Of a stretch of DNA of 64,000 bases, positions 32,865 to 44,275 are shown one piece after another; positions within the stretch are counted from its first letter, which is position 1; each line of letters opens with the position of its first letter. The notes below the pieces were generated by a model, which was given only the letters and a program-made list of their open reading frames with translations, made no database searches and was not told where the DNA came from. The position numbers and the translations under genes were made by a program. The stretch lies in contig JAGBKI010000020.1 in assembly GCA_017933995.1 (NCBI GenBank), positions 62,001 through 126,000 on the forward strand. The letters are read 5' to 3'. Source of the DNA: Bacteroidaceae bacterium (GTDB lineage Bacteria > Bacteroidota > Bacteroidia > Bacteroidales > Bacteroidaceae).

Positions 32865-35714
32865 TCACTTGAAAGTGACGAGAAACTCCACGATATTCTG
32901 GTCGGATGTCAGCCCCAGTTTACGGCGCAGGCGCAAGCGCGCACTCTCAACACCACGTACAGAGAGTGACGTGTAATTCGCGATTTCCTTCGTACTCAAG
33001 TTAAGGCGCAGCAAGCCGCAAAGTTTCAAATCGTTCTGCGTAAGGTTTGGATAGCGCTCCTTGAGGTTGCGGAAGAAGTGCTCGTGGATGAAATCAAAGT
33101 TCTGCATGAACAATTGCCACGTGGTATTTCCGTCGGCCGTTGAACCAATCTGTAGCGGTTCCGTCTTGATGTGCTTAGGGATTGCGCCTTTCTCCTGATG
33201 CTCCTTCAGCGTTTCGGAAAATTCTTTTAAGGCATTGTTTGCCACCGCCGTTTCAAGCGAGATGGCAGCAAGGTCTTTCGACTTTTCTTTTAGCTGACTT
33301 TCCAGCAGTTCCTGCCTCTGCTGGTCAATGATGCGCTGCTGCTCCAGCACGACAAGTCTGTTGCGGGAAGCCTGACGGCGCAAACGGAAGCGTGAAATGG
33401 CAACGCTGGCAAAAACAAAGAGCACCACATACGCAAGCAAAGCCCACCAGCGCAGATACCACGGACGTGGCACGCTGAACTCGACCTCGTTCACCGCCAG
33501 CACGCCACCGCCAGCATCCAGTGCCTCAGCCTTTATCGTGAAATGCCCAGCGGGAAGGTTTGGCAGGATAAGGCTTGGCGTTCCCCGCTCAATTACCATG
33601 TCGCCACGCCCATGAACCGTGAAGCGGAAACGAATGTCCTCCTGCGAAAAAGCAGGAAAGCTGTACTCAATCTCGATGTTGCCACCCGCCTCGGCTTCAC
33701 CATTCCGCAAATCGTCGAGCGAAATCGGAAGCCAGTCGCCGTGTTTGTCAGTATAACTGGCACGGGCAGGGTACAACCGTACATCCAGCCGACGCACCTC
33801 TGCATGCGTATCCAAACGCACAATACCATCTGCGAAGTTGAAATAGACAAAACGTCCCTGCTCAAAGACGGTAGCCCCCATATCATTACAGCGCATACCG
33901 AACACTGCTGGACGAACACGCCTACTCACGCGCCAATCATTGCCCTTGTTTACGAGATAAGTGTAGCCTGTCTTTGTGCACACCCAATAATTTCTATCCG
34001 ACGTCCGCACAAGGCGCAATACACCCTTAGCATCGTCCTTCAAGACCTCTGTCAATTTTTTGCAAGGAACAAAGCCACCCGTCTCGCTATCGAAATAGAA
34101 CAATCCGCTTCCGTCCGAGAAAACTACACGCCCCTCGAACGAAGTGATGAAGCAAGGCACATCGGCCGAATCAACTCGCTCATAGTAATCCACATGCTCC
34201 GCACGGGTCACATCCTTGTCCAGACGAATGCGATACACACCGCAATTCATATCCGCCCCCCACAGTGTTCCATCCGCATCCACCTCAAGTCCCCGCAGCG
34301 GATGGCCGAAGCCACCGAGCGTATACGGCTCTTTCCAACCGCCACTTCCCCAGCGGTAAACACGCAGCGCATGATAACTGGACTCAAAGAGCAGCGGTTC
34401 GCCACTTGGTAACACTGTGCGAACTGCCCAGGTGCTGCTCTCTGTGTCAGCCACGCGCTGGAAACCGCCGCCTGCATAACGGAGCGTTCCCCTATTGTTC
34501 CCCGCTATGAGCGTCCCGTCAAAAACGGAGAGAAACCAGTTGTGTTCCTCCGTGCCTGGGAACATCATGAAATCATCGTCAGCCGAATCCATATCTGTTC
34601 CATATATTCCCTGATTTGTCGCAACTAAGAAACGTCTGTCCCAGATGTTCAGTGCATAAGGCGTGCCCAGCCCCGAAGCCCTATATCCCACTTGCATTCC
34701 CAATGTACTGAAAGAACCGCCCGCCCGAATGAGTGCTAAACCACCGTCAAGACAAGCCCAGATGTTGTCATACTTGTCCCGCCGGAGCCTCAACACGCAG
34801 TTGCCCGGAAGACCCGACGCTGCATCATAACGCCACGCCAAATCCCCCTGCTTCCCAATGCAGAAAATCCCGCTGCGGATTGTACCCACCACGACCTCCC
34901 CCTGCGCCGTGAGGCACGCTCGATTCACCACGCCACGTGCCAGCAGTCCGTCCATCTGCGTCACCCACCGCGTCACATGCCCAGACTCATCCAGCGTAAA
35001 GAAACCGCTGCGTACCGTGAGCAACAGCAAACGGCCACCCCTTTCCGATGCAGGGAATATACCCACCACATCATCGCCGTTTACGCCAGCACGCGCCACG
35101 ACGCGCACCCAGCGCGCCCCATCCAGACGGAAGAGGTCGCCTCCCGTGGCTTGAGCATAAAGTCTACCCGCACATGTCGTTATGGAAAGTACGCCGCCCC
35201 CGCCTGGAAGGGGAAGCCGCATTAGGGAAGTGTGCCCGTCGTAGAGGTAAACAGCAGAAAAAGTCTGAAGGTAGAGCCGAGTGCCTATCGCCACCATGTT
35301 CCAGACCTCCTCGTCACCCCGCAGCAATGCCCCACCACTGCGTCGTCCTGCGATAGGATGGTACGTATAATTGCCATAAGCATCGCGCAACATATAACCG
35401 AACTCCCCATGGCCACCCACATAGAGTGTATCGCCCCGCACACACACGCAACGCACAGCGCGCCCCGTGGGAACATGCTGCCAAAAATATCCGTCAAAGC
35501 GAAGCACCCCCGTGTTATTCCCGAAAAGCATCACACCATCGGCATCACCCGTAGCGTCCCAATTCTGTCCGCCCGCTGCGTCGCCATATTCCGTCTGGGT
35601 GAAACCTGTCAAAAGAGGACGGAAGCCCACAGCACGCCCCGAGGCAGGTAGCAGCAGAAGAAGAAGAAGAAGGAGGAACGCCCATAGGCGACAAGATATG
35701 CGAAGAATTTTCAT
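32865..35714 (-). CDS. Membrane-spanning propeller/Y_Y_Y regulator with LuxR-type HTH, no kinase
   Basis: 949 residues from ATG 35714. Signal/anchor, then about 13 propeller repeats (for example DKYDNIWACLDGGLALI, VDADGTLWGADMNCGVYRI), a Y_Y_Y-type domain (about 645-740), one membrane helix (WALLAYVVLFVFASVAIS), a coiled coil, and a C-terminal LuxR-like HTH: LTQNDLKLCGLLRLNLSTKE then IANYTSLSVRGVESARLRLR. Hybrid two-component systems of PULs share the sensor half, but here there is no histidine kinase or receiver. It probably senses an oligosaccharide in the periplasm and acts directly on DNA. It is last in the PUL with its own probable promoter (TACCTTTG at 35746-35739). Confidence 0.88.
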   Translation of the reverse strand: MKILRISCRLWAFLLLLLLLLLPASGRAVGFRPLLTGFTQTEYGDAAGGQNWDATGDADGVMLFGNNTGVLRFDGYFWQHVPTGRAVRCVCVRGDTLYVGGHGEFGYMLRDAYGNYTYHPIAGRRSGGALLRGDEEVWNMVAIGTRLYLQTFSAVYLYDGHTSLMRLPLPGGGGVLSITTCAGRLYAQATGGDLFRLDGARWVRVVARAGVNGDDVVGIFPASERGGRLLLLTVRSGFFTLDESGHVTRWVTQMDGLLARGVVNRACLTAQGEVVVGTIRSGIFCIGKQGDLAWRYDAASGLPGNCVLRLRRDKYDNIWACLDGGLALIRAGGSFSTLGMQVGYRASGLGTPYALNIWDRRFLVATNQGIYGTDMDSADDDFMMFPGTEEHNWFLSVFDGTLIAGNNRGTLRYAGGGFQRVADTESSTWAVRTVLPSGEPLLFESSYHALRVYRWGSGGWKEPYTLGGFGHPLRGLEVDADGTLWGADMNCGVYRIRLDKDVTRAEHVDYYERVDSADVPCFITSFEGRVVFSDGSGLFYFDSETGGFVPCKKLTEVLKDDAKGVLRLVRTSDRNYWVCTKTGYTYLVNKGNDWRVSRRVRPAVFGMRCNDMGATVFEQGRFVYFNFADGIVRLDTHAEVRRLDVRLYPARASYTDKHGDWLPISLDDLRNGEAEAGGNIEIEYSFPAFSQEDIRFRFTVHGRGDMVIERGTPSLILPNLPAGHFTIKAEALDAGGGVLAVNEVEFSVPRPWYLRWWALLAYVVLFVFASVAISRFRLRRQASRNRLVVLEQQRIIDQQRQELLESQLKEKSKDLAAISLETAVANNALKEFSETLKEHQEKGAIPKHIKTEPLQIGSTADGNTTWQLFMQNFDFIHEHFFRNLKERYPNLTQNDLKLCGLLRLNLSTKEIANYTSLSVRGVESARLRLRRKLGLTSDQNIVEFLVTFK

Positions 35715-35738
35715 TTGTATTGGGATTGGGAGAGGGGG

Positions 35739-35746
35739 CAAAGGTA
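35739..35746 (-). promoter_or_regulatory. -7 box of the PUL regulator
   Basis: TACCTTTG on the minus strand, 25 nt before the start at 35714. Confidence 0.45.
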
Positions 35747-35752
35747 TGAAAA

Positions 35753-35781
35753 ATCCCCCAAACACAGGGTGATTGGGGGAT
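35753..35781. terminator. Hairpin between the GH3 fusion and regulator genes
   Basis: ATCCCCCAA pairs with TTGGGGGAT around a loop of about 10 nt. It could end or attenuate the PUL transcript before the regulator. Confidence 0.5.
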
Positions 35782-35813
35782 AAAGGTAGGGGTGAGACAT
35801 TTTTAGACTTTTC

Positions 35814-38800
35814 TCACGGCTGGCCACCAACAAGTTCCGTACAGGCTTGATAAGCGGCTTGACGCGCGAAGGCGGCCTGCTGAGCCGAAACGCCTTCGGG
35901 ATGCCAGCCGACCTGCCGGACATCAATGCCCAAGAGGGTACCAGCCCAAGTGAGCGCGACACAATAACGTCCGACGGGGCTCAAGTGGAAACCGTCTCGG
36001 CAAAGTGTATCGCCGAGAGGAGTGGAGCGAGCGTACTGCACAGCAGCTCCTGCTGGGACAACCCGGGCGAAGGCGTGGGGAAGGACGGCCTGACGCAGAG
36101 CGTGTTGTATACTGTCATACATCTGTCGTTGGGAGTTTCCGTAAGCTGCAAAGCCGCCATGATTGGAGTCTTCGGCATAGGCCCAAGTGGCGTGCCAGAC
36201 AAGGCGGGCGGAAGTGGCGCTACGCACGGTGTCAATGACCTCGCTAAGGAAAGGCTCATAGGTGGAGGGCTGGCCGCTGAAGTGGGAGGCCTGCTGTAGA
36301 GACACATAGTCCCAAGGCTCGTCGGTCAAAGCGCGGGAAACGGTATAGGCACGGGCGCTCTGTTTCACTCCACCGACAATTTTGCGGTAGTCGTAATCGG
36401 CGGAATCGCTGCGCACGTTGGCGGCATGACGTTCAAGGGAACAGCCGGGATGGCAGACGTTGCCTATGGTGAGGTCGTAGCCACGGTCGCGGGCGATTTC
36501 CCAGAGGTTCTGCTCCACAGCGTCTTCGCTGAAAGAGTTACCGATGGCAAGGATACTGAGGCGGCGAGGCCCTGTGAGCTGGAATGTGGCAGACTTCAGG
36601 TCTTCACTGCTTGAACCAATCATGACTTGGAACTCGCCGGGTTCGGCAACAAGTTCCATCGCGTCGGGCGAGGCGGGATTCGGCCGATAAAAGCGCAGTA
36701 AATCCGCCGAGATGTCAAAGGTAACGTCCCGGCTTTCGCCCGGGGCAAGCGCTATACGCTGGAAGCCCTTCAGTTCCTTGACGGGGCGCACGACACTTCC
36801 GACCACATCGCGCAGATACATCTGCACGACTTCTTCGGCAGCACGGCTGCCGGTGTTGGTAACCGTGACAGTGGCACGCAGAGTGTCGGCCTCGTCCATC
36901 TCGGTGGCAGAGAGACGGACGGGGCTGTAGCCGAACGTGGTGTAGCTAAGGCCATAGCCAAAGGGATAGAGGGGACTGTTGGGGGAGTCGAGGTAGTTGC
37001 TCTTGAATTTGACAAACTTGTCGTCCTGCTGCGGACGCCCAGTATTAAAGTGGCTATAGTTGAAAGGCAACTGCCCTACGGAACGGGGGAACTGGGTGGT
37101 AAGTTTTCCCGAAGGACTCACCTCACCGAAAACTACGTCGCAAATGGCATCGGCTGCCTCGCTTCCGCCAAACCACACTTGAAGAATAGCAGGAAGATGC
37201 TCTGCCTCCCAATTCAGCACGACGGGACGTCCCGAGAAATTAAGCAGCACAATGGGCTTTCCCGTGGCCAAGAGCTGTTCGAGTAGATCGCGCTGGGCAT
37301 CGGGCATTTCAAGATTTGTGCGACAGGAACTTTCGCCTGTCATTTCACTCGATTCGCCCCCCGCAAAGACTATCACATCGGCCTTGCGGGCTATTTTGAG
37401 TGCTTCTTTCCTCATTTCATCGGCGGGACGATCGGTGCGCATCTCCCGCCCGAACATGGTCGCATTAGCTTCGTAGTCGGCATCGTACATCAGGTTGCAG
37501 CCTTTTGCATAAAGGAGGTTGCCACTTCCTACAGCTTCGGCCATGGCCTCGCGCAGGGTACGGTACTTGTCGCTCACGGCTGCGACGCTCCACGTGCCGG
37601 GCATGTTGGCACGTGTGTCGGCCAGCGGGCCGATAAGGGCTATCTTCTGTGAACGGCTAAGGGGGAGAAGCGACTTTTCGTTCTTCAATAGGACGAAACT
37701 CTCGGCAGCGAGGCGGCGCGCCTCCTTGCGATGTTCCGCTGTGTAGATGTCACGCTCTGGACGCTGGAGGTCGATGTAGCGGTAAGGATCTGCAAAGAGT
37801 CCCAGTTTGTATTTGGCTTCCAGTATACGTCTACAAGCTTGGTCTATCTCCTCCAAACTGATCTTGCCATCTTCCAGGGAGGCTTTCAGTGTGCTGACAA
37901 AGCCACTGGTCACCATATCCATATCCACACCTGCTCGGAGTGCCATCGCACTGTTCTGGCTAAGGTCTCCCGTGCCGTGAGCGGCCATCTCTTCGATGCC
38001 AGTATAGTCCGTCACGACGAAGCCGCCGAATCCCCACTGGTTTCGCAGCACCTCGGTCTGTAGCCAGCGGTTGCCTGTTGCCGGTATACCATCCACTATG
38101 TTGAAACTAGCCATAACACTGCCCACCCCAGCATCGACCGCAGCCTTGTAGGGCGGGAAGTATTCATTGTACATACGCCAATGGCTCATGTCAACCGTGT
38201 TATAGTCGCGTCCAGCATCGGGGGCACCATATAGGGCAAAATGCTTCACGCAGGCCATCATAGAGAGGGGGGAAGAGAGGTCTTGCTGCTGGTATCCGCG
38301 CACCATAGCCTCAGCAATCCGGCTACCCAAGAAGGGATCTTCGCCGTTCCCCTCGGATATGCGGCCCCATCTGGCGTCATAGCAGACATCGACCATTGGG
38401 GAGAATGTCCAAGAAATACCGTCGGACGTTGCCTCTTTCGCCGCAATCCGCGCGGAAAGCTCTATGCCAGGAATATCCCAAGTGCACGACAGCCCCAGGG
38501 GAATAGGAAAGACGGTCTCATAGCCATGAATCACGTCCATTCCGAACAGTAATGGGATGCCGAGGCGGCTTTCTTCTACTGCAATGCGCTGCACCTCGCG
38601 GACTTTCTTCACTCCTTTAATATTAAAGAGACCGCCGAGCGAGCCCTCCCTTATCAGAGAAGCAACATTGCTGCTTTTGGCCTCGCCCGTCACGATGTCG
38701 CCACCGGCTGGGAGGTTCAGCTGGCCAATCTTTTCCTCAAGCGTCATGCGCTCCATCAGACTGCTGACGAAAGCGTCCATTCCCGTTTCGGGTGTTGCGG

Positions 38801-38870
38801 ATCGTTCCTGAGCTAAAGAAACGACGTTTGTAAATAGTGATAAGAGAATAAAGGAAACAAATCGTAGCAT
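35814..38870 (-). CDS. GH3 beta-glucosidase fused to a DUF4886 SGNH-like domain
   Basis: 1018 residues with a signal peptide (TNVVSLAQ). The GH3 part covers about 25-750: LPLxGMD region, GRISEGNGEDPFLGSRI, catalytic nucleophile D288 in GFVVTDYTGIEEM, the C-terminal alpha/beta sandwich (VIVFAGGESSEMTGES) and a fibronectin-like domain (EEVVQMYLRD). From residue 767 a second enzyme-like domain begins: LSILAIGNSFSEDAVEQ (Ser of SGNH) to RDGFHLSPVGRY (Asp/His). That domain is known as DUF4886 and is usually a separate protein. GH3 in this context suggests hydrolysis of beta-linked gluco-oligosaccharides such as sophorose. It is 14 nt after the GH144-type gene. Confidence 0.88.
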   Translation of the reverse strand: MLRFVSFILLSLFTNVVSLAQERSATPETGMDAFVSSLMERMTLEEKIGQLNLPAGGDIVTGEAKSSNVASLIREGSLGGLFNIKGVKKVREVQRIAVEESRLGIPLLFGMDVIHGYETVFPIPLGLSCTWDIPGIELSARIAAKEATSDGISWTFSPMVDVCYDARWGRISEGNGEDPFLGSRIAEAMVRGYQQQDLSSPLSMMACVKHFALYGAPDAGRDYNTVDMSHWRMYNEYFPPYKAAVDAGVGSVMASFNIVDGIPATGNRWLQTEVLRNQWGFGGFVVTDYTGIEEMAAHGTGDLSQNSAMALRAGVDMDMVTSGFVSTLKASLEDGKISLEEIDQACRRILEAKYKLGLFADPYRYIDLQRPERDIYTAEHRKEARRLAAESFVLLKNEKSLLPLSRSQKIALIGPLADTRANMPGTWSVAAVSDKYRTLREAMAEAVGSGNLLYAKGCNLMYDADYEANATMFGREMRTDRPADEMRKEALKIARKADVIVFAGGESSEMTGESSCRTNLEMPDAQRDLLEQLLATGKPIVLLNFSGRPVVLNWEAEHLPAILQVWFGGSEAADAICDVVFGEVSPSGKLTTQFPRSVGQLPFNYSHFNTGRPQQDDKFVKFKSNYLDSPNSPLYPFGYGLSYTTFGYSPVRLSATEMDEADTLRATVTVTNTGSRAAEEVVQMYLRDVVGSVVRPVKELKGFQRIALAPGESRDVTFDISADLLRFYRPNPASPDAMELVAEPGEFQVMIGSSSEDLKSATFQLTGPRRLSILAIGNSFSEDAVEQNLWEIARDRGYDLTIGNVCHPGCSLERHAANVRSDSADYDYRKIVGGVKQSARAYTVSRALTDEPWDYVSLQQASHFSGQPSTYEPFLSEVIDTVRSATSARLVWHATWAYAEDSNHGGFAAYGNSQRQMYDSIQHALRQAVLPHAFARVVPAGAAVQYARSTPLGDTLCRDGFHLSPVGRYCVALTWAGTLLGIDVRQVGWHPEGVSAQQAAFARQAAYQACTELVGGQP

Positions 38871-38884
38871 AGTTTATTGTGGTT

Positions 38885-40243
38885 TTAGTTTTCGTTCGAG
38901 ATTGTGAACCCCAAGTTTTTCAGCCCCGTCTGAACCTCTGGGCAAGACATGAACAGACGCCAAAGCAGACCTGTGCGGTAGTTTTCTATCATGGGGGCGA
39001 TGGTCAGCTGGTCTATGGCCAAATAGCGAGGAACGGTCCAGGACGGATTGAGAGAAAAAGCGTCATAAAAACCGTATTTCCCAAGAATCCAAGTCTTCTG
39101 GCTGTAGAAGTAACGTAAGGCCGCCAGCGACGACTCGGGTGCATAGGGCATTGAGGACAAAGCAGCTGTAGGCGTAATCACTCCCAAGTCATTGTTAGGA
39201 GCATGGGCGGAATAACCGCCCGGAGAGTAACTGGCCGTCAGGCCCCAGCACTCTGGACCATAGCCTTTGTAACGCTTGGGATTTTGGATGCAATAGTCTC
39301 GGTTTGCCAATACATGATTCACCATGGCTTGCCAATAGTCAGCATATTGGTCTTTCAGACCTTTGGGGCAAAGTCCTATCCAAGAGTAATGTGCCCAAAA
39401 GAGCGGGCCACCCTTCTCAGCGGCACCGTTGTGGTGCAGAAGCAGGGGGTGTCCGTAAGGAGCACTTTCCGACCTTATGTCACCACTGCGTGCCCACCCC
39501 TTTTCGTACACGCTTTTCTCGATGCTGTGTGTGGGCGAGGAGGCGGCCAGGACGTATGTAATCATACATTCGTTATACCCCCTTATGGGAAGGTTCATCT
39601 CCCATTCATAAGTGGGCGACCAGTGCCAATACAGCACGTCCTCTCCACGGGTGTACCAATCGAACTCCACTTCTTTCCAGAGTTTGTCGATGCCCTCCGC
39701 TATCAAACGCTCTGTCTCGTCAGAACGGTTCATATATTGACGGGCACAGAGCAGACCTTCCAAGAGGAAAGACGTTTCAACGAGATCGCCTCCATCGTCC
39801 TTTGTACTAAAGGGAGAGACTCTGCCTGTCGAAGCGTTAAGCCAATGCGGCCACGCTCCATGAAAACGGTCTGCCTCTGCAAGGAAATCCACAATCTTTT
39901 TCAACCGCAGGACCCCCTCGGAACGTTCAATCCACCCGCGCTCCATAGCAACGATGAGTCCGGCTATGCCAAAGCCAGTTCCACCCGTTGTCAATACGGT
40001 CTGATTGCTACCAGCATTATCCAGATGTATCCGTTCGTACGCCATCCCAGAGTTCTTGTCCGCCCCCTCCCACATATAATCAAGCGAGGCTTTCTGGGTG
40101 AAGTCCAGCAAATCGTCGTCGGTTATTTCTATTTGCGGCTCTACTGGGTCGGCGGGTGGGTCGATGGGAGTCTCCGAACTGCCACATGAGAAGAAAGGGA
40201 ATAGCGAGAATATCAAAAGGAGGGGAATCCTAAACTGTTTCAT
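38885..40243 (-). CDS. GH144-type (glucoamylase-like, PF10091) lipoprotein, probable beta-1,2-glucanase
   Basis: 452 residues with a lipoprotein signal (LFPFFSCGSSETP) followed by a Pro/Asp linker, so it is membrane-anchored and possibly at the surface. The (alpha/alpha)6-type domain has DDGGDLVETSFLLEG, WHWSPTYEWEMNLPIRGYNE, CMITYVLAASSP and GLTASYSPGGYSAHAP, the pattern of the glucoamylase-like family from which GH144 was founded. Characterised GH144 members act on beta-1,2-glucan. The activity assignment is inference from family. An array of 22-bp repeats lies just upstream (40281-40380). Confidence 0.8.
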   Translation of the reverse strand: MKQFRIPLLLIFSLFPFFSCGSSETPIDPPADPVEPQIEITDDDLLDFTQKASLDYMWEGADKNSGMAYERIHLDNAGSNQTVLTTGGTGFGIAGLIVAMERGWIERSEGVLRLKKIVDFLAEADRFHGAWPHWLNASTGRVSPFSTKDDGGDLVETSFLLEGLLCARQYMNRSDETERLIAEGIDKLWKEVEFDWYTRGEDVLYWHWSPTYEWEMNLPIRGYNECMITYVLAASSPTHSIEKSVYEKGWARSGDIRSESAPYGHPLLLHHNGAAEKGGPLFWAHYSWIGLCPKGLKDQYADYWQAMVNHVLANRDYCIQNPKRYKGYGPECWGLTASYSPGGYSAHAPNNDLGVITPTAALSSMPYAPESSLAALRYFYSQKTWILGKYGFYDAFSLNPSWTVPRYLAIDQLTIAPMIENYRTGLLWRLFMSCPEVQTGLKNLGFTISNEN

Positions 40244-40280
40244 ACCTGTTTCCGGTTTTTTTGAGGTTATATTTTAATGA

Positions 40281-40380
40281 AAGTATTTCCAAGGAGATAC
40301 TTTTGTATTTCCAGCAAAATACTTTTGTATCTCCAAGGAGATACTTTTGTATTTTCAAGGAAATACTTTTGTATATATAC
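40281..40380. repeat. Array of 22-bp near-palindromes carrying TACTTTTG (array 4)
   Basis: Four units of AAGGARATACTTTTGTATTTCC-like sequence, 22 nt apart, preceded by a partial unit. Each contains TACTTTTG, identical to the -7 promoter consensus, on the plus strand (opposite to the flanking genes). It fills the gap between the GH97 and GH144-type genes. Confidence 0.75.
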
Positions 40381-40381
40381 G

Positions 40382-42565
<2,184 letters not shown>

Positions 42566-42593
42566 TCAGAGCATGGGTGAGTTTTTTTAAGAC

Positions 42594-42677
42594 TTTTAGG
42601 TTCTTAGGTCTTTAGGCTTGAGGGAACCTGCATTCTCGGCAGCAACTCCCAAAACCTACAAACCTAAGAACCTAAAA
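42594..42677. repeat. Inverted repeat with 8-bp-repeat arms (copy D)
   Basis: The left arm TTTTAGG-TTCTTAGG-TCTTTAGG (42594-42616) pairs with CCTACAAA-CCTAAGAA-CCTAAAA (42654-42677). The loop is itself a hairpin (GGGAACCTGCATTCTCGGCAG). It lies between susD and GH97. Confidence 0.75.
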
Positions 42678-42691
42678 TTTATCTGCTATTT

Positions 42692-44233
42692 TCAAATGGG
42701 ATCTTCAGCCAATTCTGGCGTTGTCAGTACATGGGAGCTGGGGATATCGACAAAGCGCTTGCTTTCCGTCCAGCCATACTTACCGAGAACGGACTTGGCC
42801 AGCCCCGTCCGGCAAAGATCGGTATAGCGCAGTCCCCATTCGGAGCAGAGTTCCATACGGCGCTCGTCCAGGATGTCATCAACCGTCACGTTTGTGATGC
42901 GGGGCATTTCCGCACGCTGACGCACTTCGTTGAAAGGAGCGTCACCATTCTGCCCCAAGCGTACTTTTGCCTCGGCATTCATCAGCAGCACCTCGGCGTA
43001 GCGGATGACGCGGACGTTGTTGTTGCGTCCCCACGTCGTGGCCGTACCTGTCATCTGGTTGATCGGCAGATAAGCTTTGCCGTTGTAAATTTGGGGAATG
43101 TCGGCAGAAGTTGCCGCTTCAACATTAAGGCGACCGTCGGCATCACGCTTTGGAGGCGTGCCGTTGATGATGTACTGCTCACGGGTATATTCACCGGCAA
43201 CGAGGAAACTCGTCTCACGGCGCACCGTCTCACCACGGTCATCAGCCCATTGCAGGAAAGCGGGGTGGTATCTCATGAACAACCAACCAGCCGTCGACTT
43301 GTTGTTCACGAGATCTTTTACAGAGGCTCCTTGGTAGTTGAACCATTGGTCAATACCAATGTAATCGCCCATGGCGTTGCCAAAATCAGAGACTTGGACT
43401 TCCATCAGAGATTCGTCACAGAGCTTGCCGGGAATCTTGAACAGTTGGTAATAGTCACTATAGAGACTGAAGCCACCGTTATTGATGATGTCATCCGTAA
43501 AGTCTTTTACCTTTGCGTAATCGCCCTTGAGCAAAGCCACGCGGGCGGCCAGTGCTTCGGCGGTATACTTGGTGTAAGCACCCATGTGTTCCATCTGGTT
43601 GGGACGCTTGGCCTCCATAAAGGGGATGGCTGATTCAAGGTCGGCTATGATGTAGTCGTACACCTTCTCCACCGTACTGCGACGGAACGAGGTCTGGTCG
43701 GAAGAAGCATAGATAACACAAGGGCCGAAGAAGGTAGCCAAGTGGTAGTAAGCCCAAGCGCGAATGGTCTTGATTTCACCGATGTAGCTCAAATACTTGT
43801 TGTGATCGGCCGTGCCGGGTGTCAGATTCTCGCCAAAGCGATCCAGCGTGGCAAGGTTGCTGTTGCAGTCAAAGATGATGTTGTACATGTTAGTCCACAT
43901 CAGCGGTACAGACCAGAAGACAGTGGGGTTCTGATAACCTCCGTGGTAGCCGAACTTCAGCGCGTCAGCCTGGTCATTTGTGCGACCCGAACACATATCG
44001 TCGTCGCGTCCCGACCACAGCATTCCTAAAGCCCAGTGGATGCCCGTCGACCTCATCCGTCCGTAGCAACCGATGACGGGCTTGTACATATCGTCCGCTA
44101 TCGTGTAGTCAATCTCATCGACGGCGAGTGTGTTCTCCACGTCAATGTCTATATAGTCGTTGCAGCCAGTCCCCATAAAGAGCATTGCTCCCGAGGCAAG
44201 TGCAAGAACTAACGTTTTCTTGAACAGTTTCAT
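42692..44233 (-). CDS. susD: SusD/RagB-type nutrient-binding lipoprotein
   Basis: 513 residues. Lipoprotein signal MLFMGTGCNDYIDID. The TPR-rich SusD fold is seen in LGMLWSGRDDDMCSGR, YIGEIKTIRAWAYYHLATFF, AALEAL-like helices (EALAARVALLKGDYAKVKDF), and the C-terminal VRVIRYAEVLLMNAEAKVR plus DILDERRMELCSEWGLRYTD motifs. It forms a lid on the SusC transporter at the cell surface and binds the glycan. Symbol is used generically for the role. Gap to susC is 42 nt. Confidence 0.95.
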   Translation of the reverse strand: MKLFKKTLVLALASGAMLFMGTGCNDYIDIDVENTLAVDEIDYTIADDMYKPVIGCYGRMRSTGIHWALGMLWSGRDDDMCSGRTNDQADALKFGYHGGYQNPTVFWSVPLMWTNMYNIIFDCNSNLATLDRFGENLTPGTADHNKYLSYIGEIKTIRAWAYYHLATFFGPCVIYASSDQTSFRRSTVEKVYDYIIADLESAIPFMEAKRPNQMEHMGAYTKYTAEALAARVALLKGDYAKVKDFTDDIINNGGFSLYSDYYQLFKIPGKLCDESLMEVQVSDFGNAMGDYIGIDQWFNYQGASVKDLVNNKSTAGWLFMRYHPAFLQWADDRGETVRRETSFLVAGEYTREQYIINGTPPKRDADGRLNVEAATSADIPQIYNGKAYLPINQMTGTATTWGRNNNVRVIRYAEVLLMNAEAKVRLGQNGDAPFNEVRQRAEMPRITNVTVDDILDERRMELCSEWGLRYTDLCRTGLAKSVLGKYGWTESKRFVDIPSSHVLTTPELAEDPI

Positions 44234-44275
44234 AATATCTCTTTTATAAGTTATACAAAGTTAAGTGGAAGTGGG

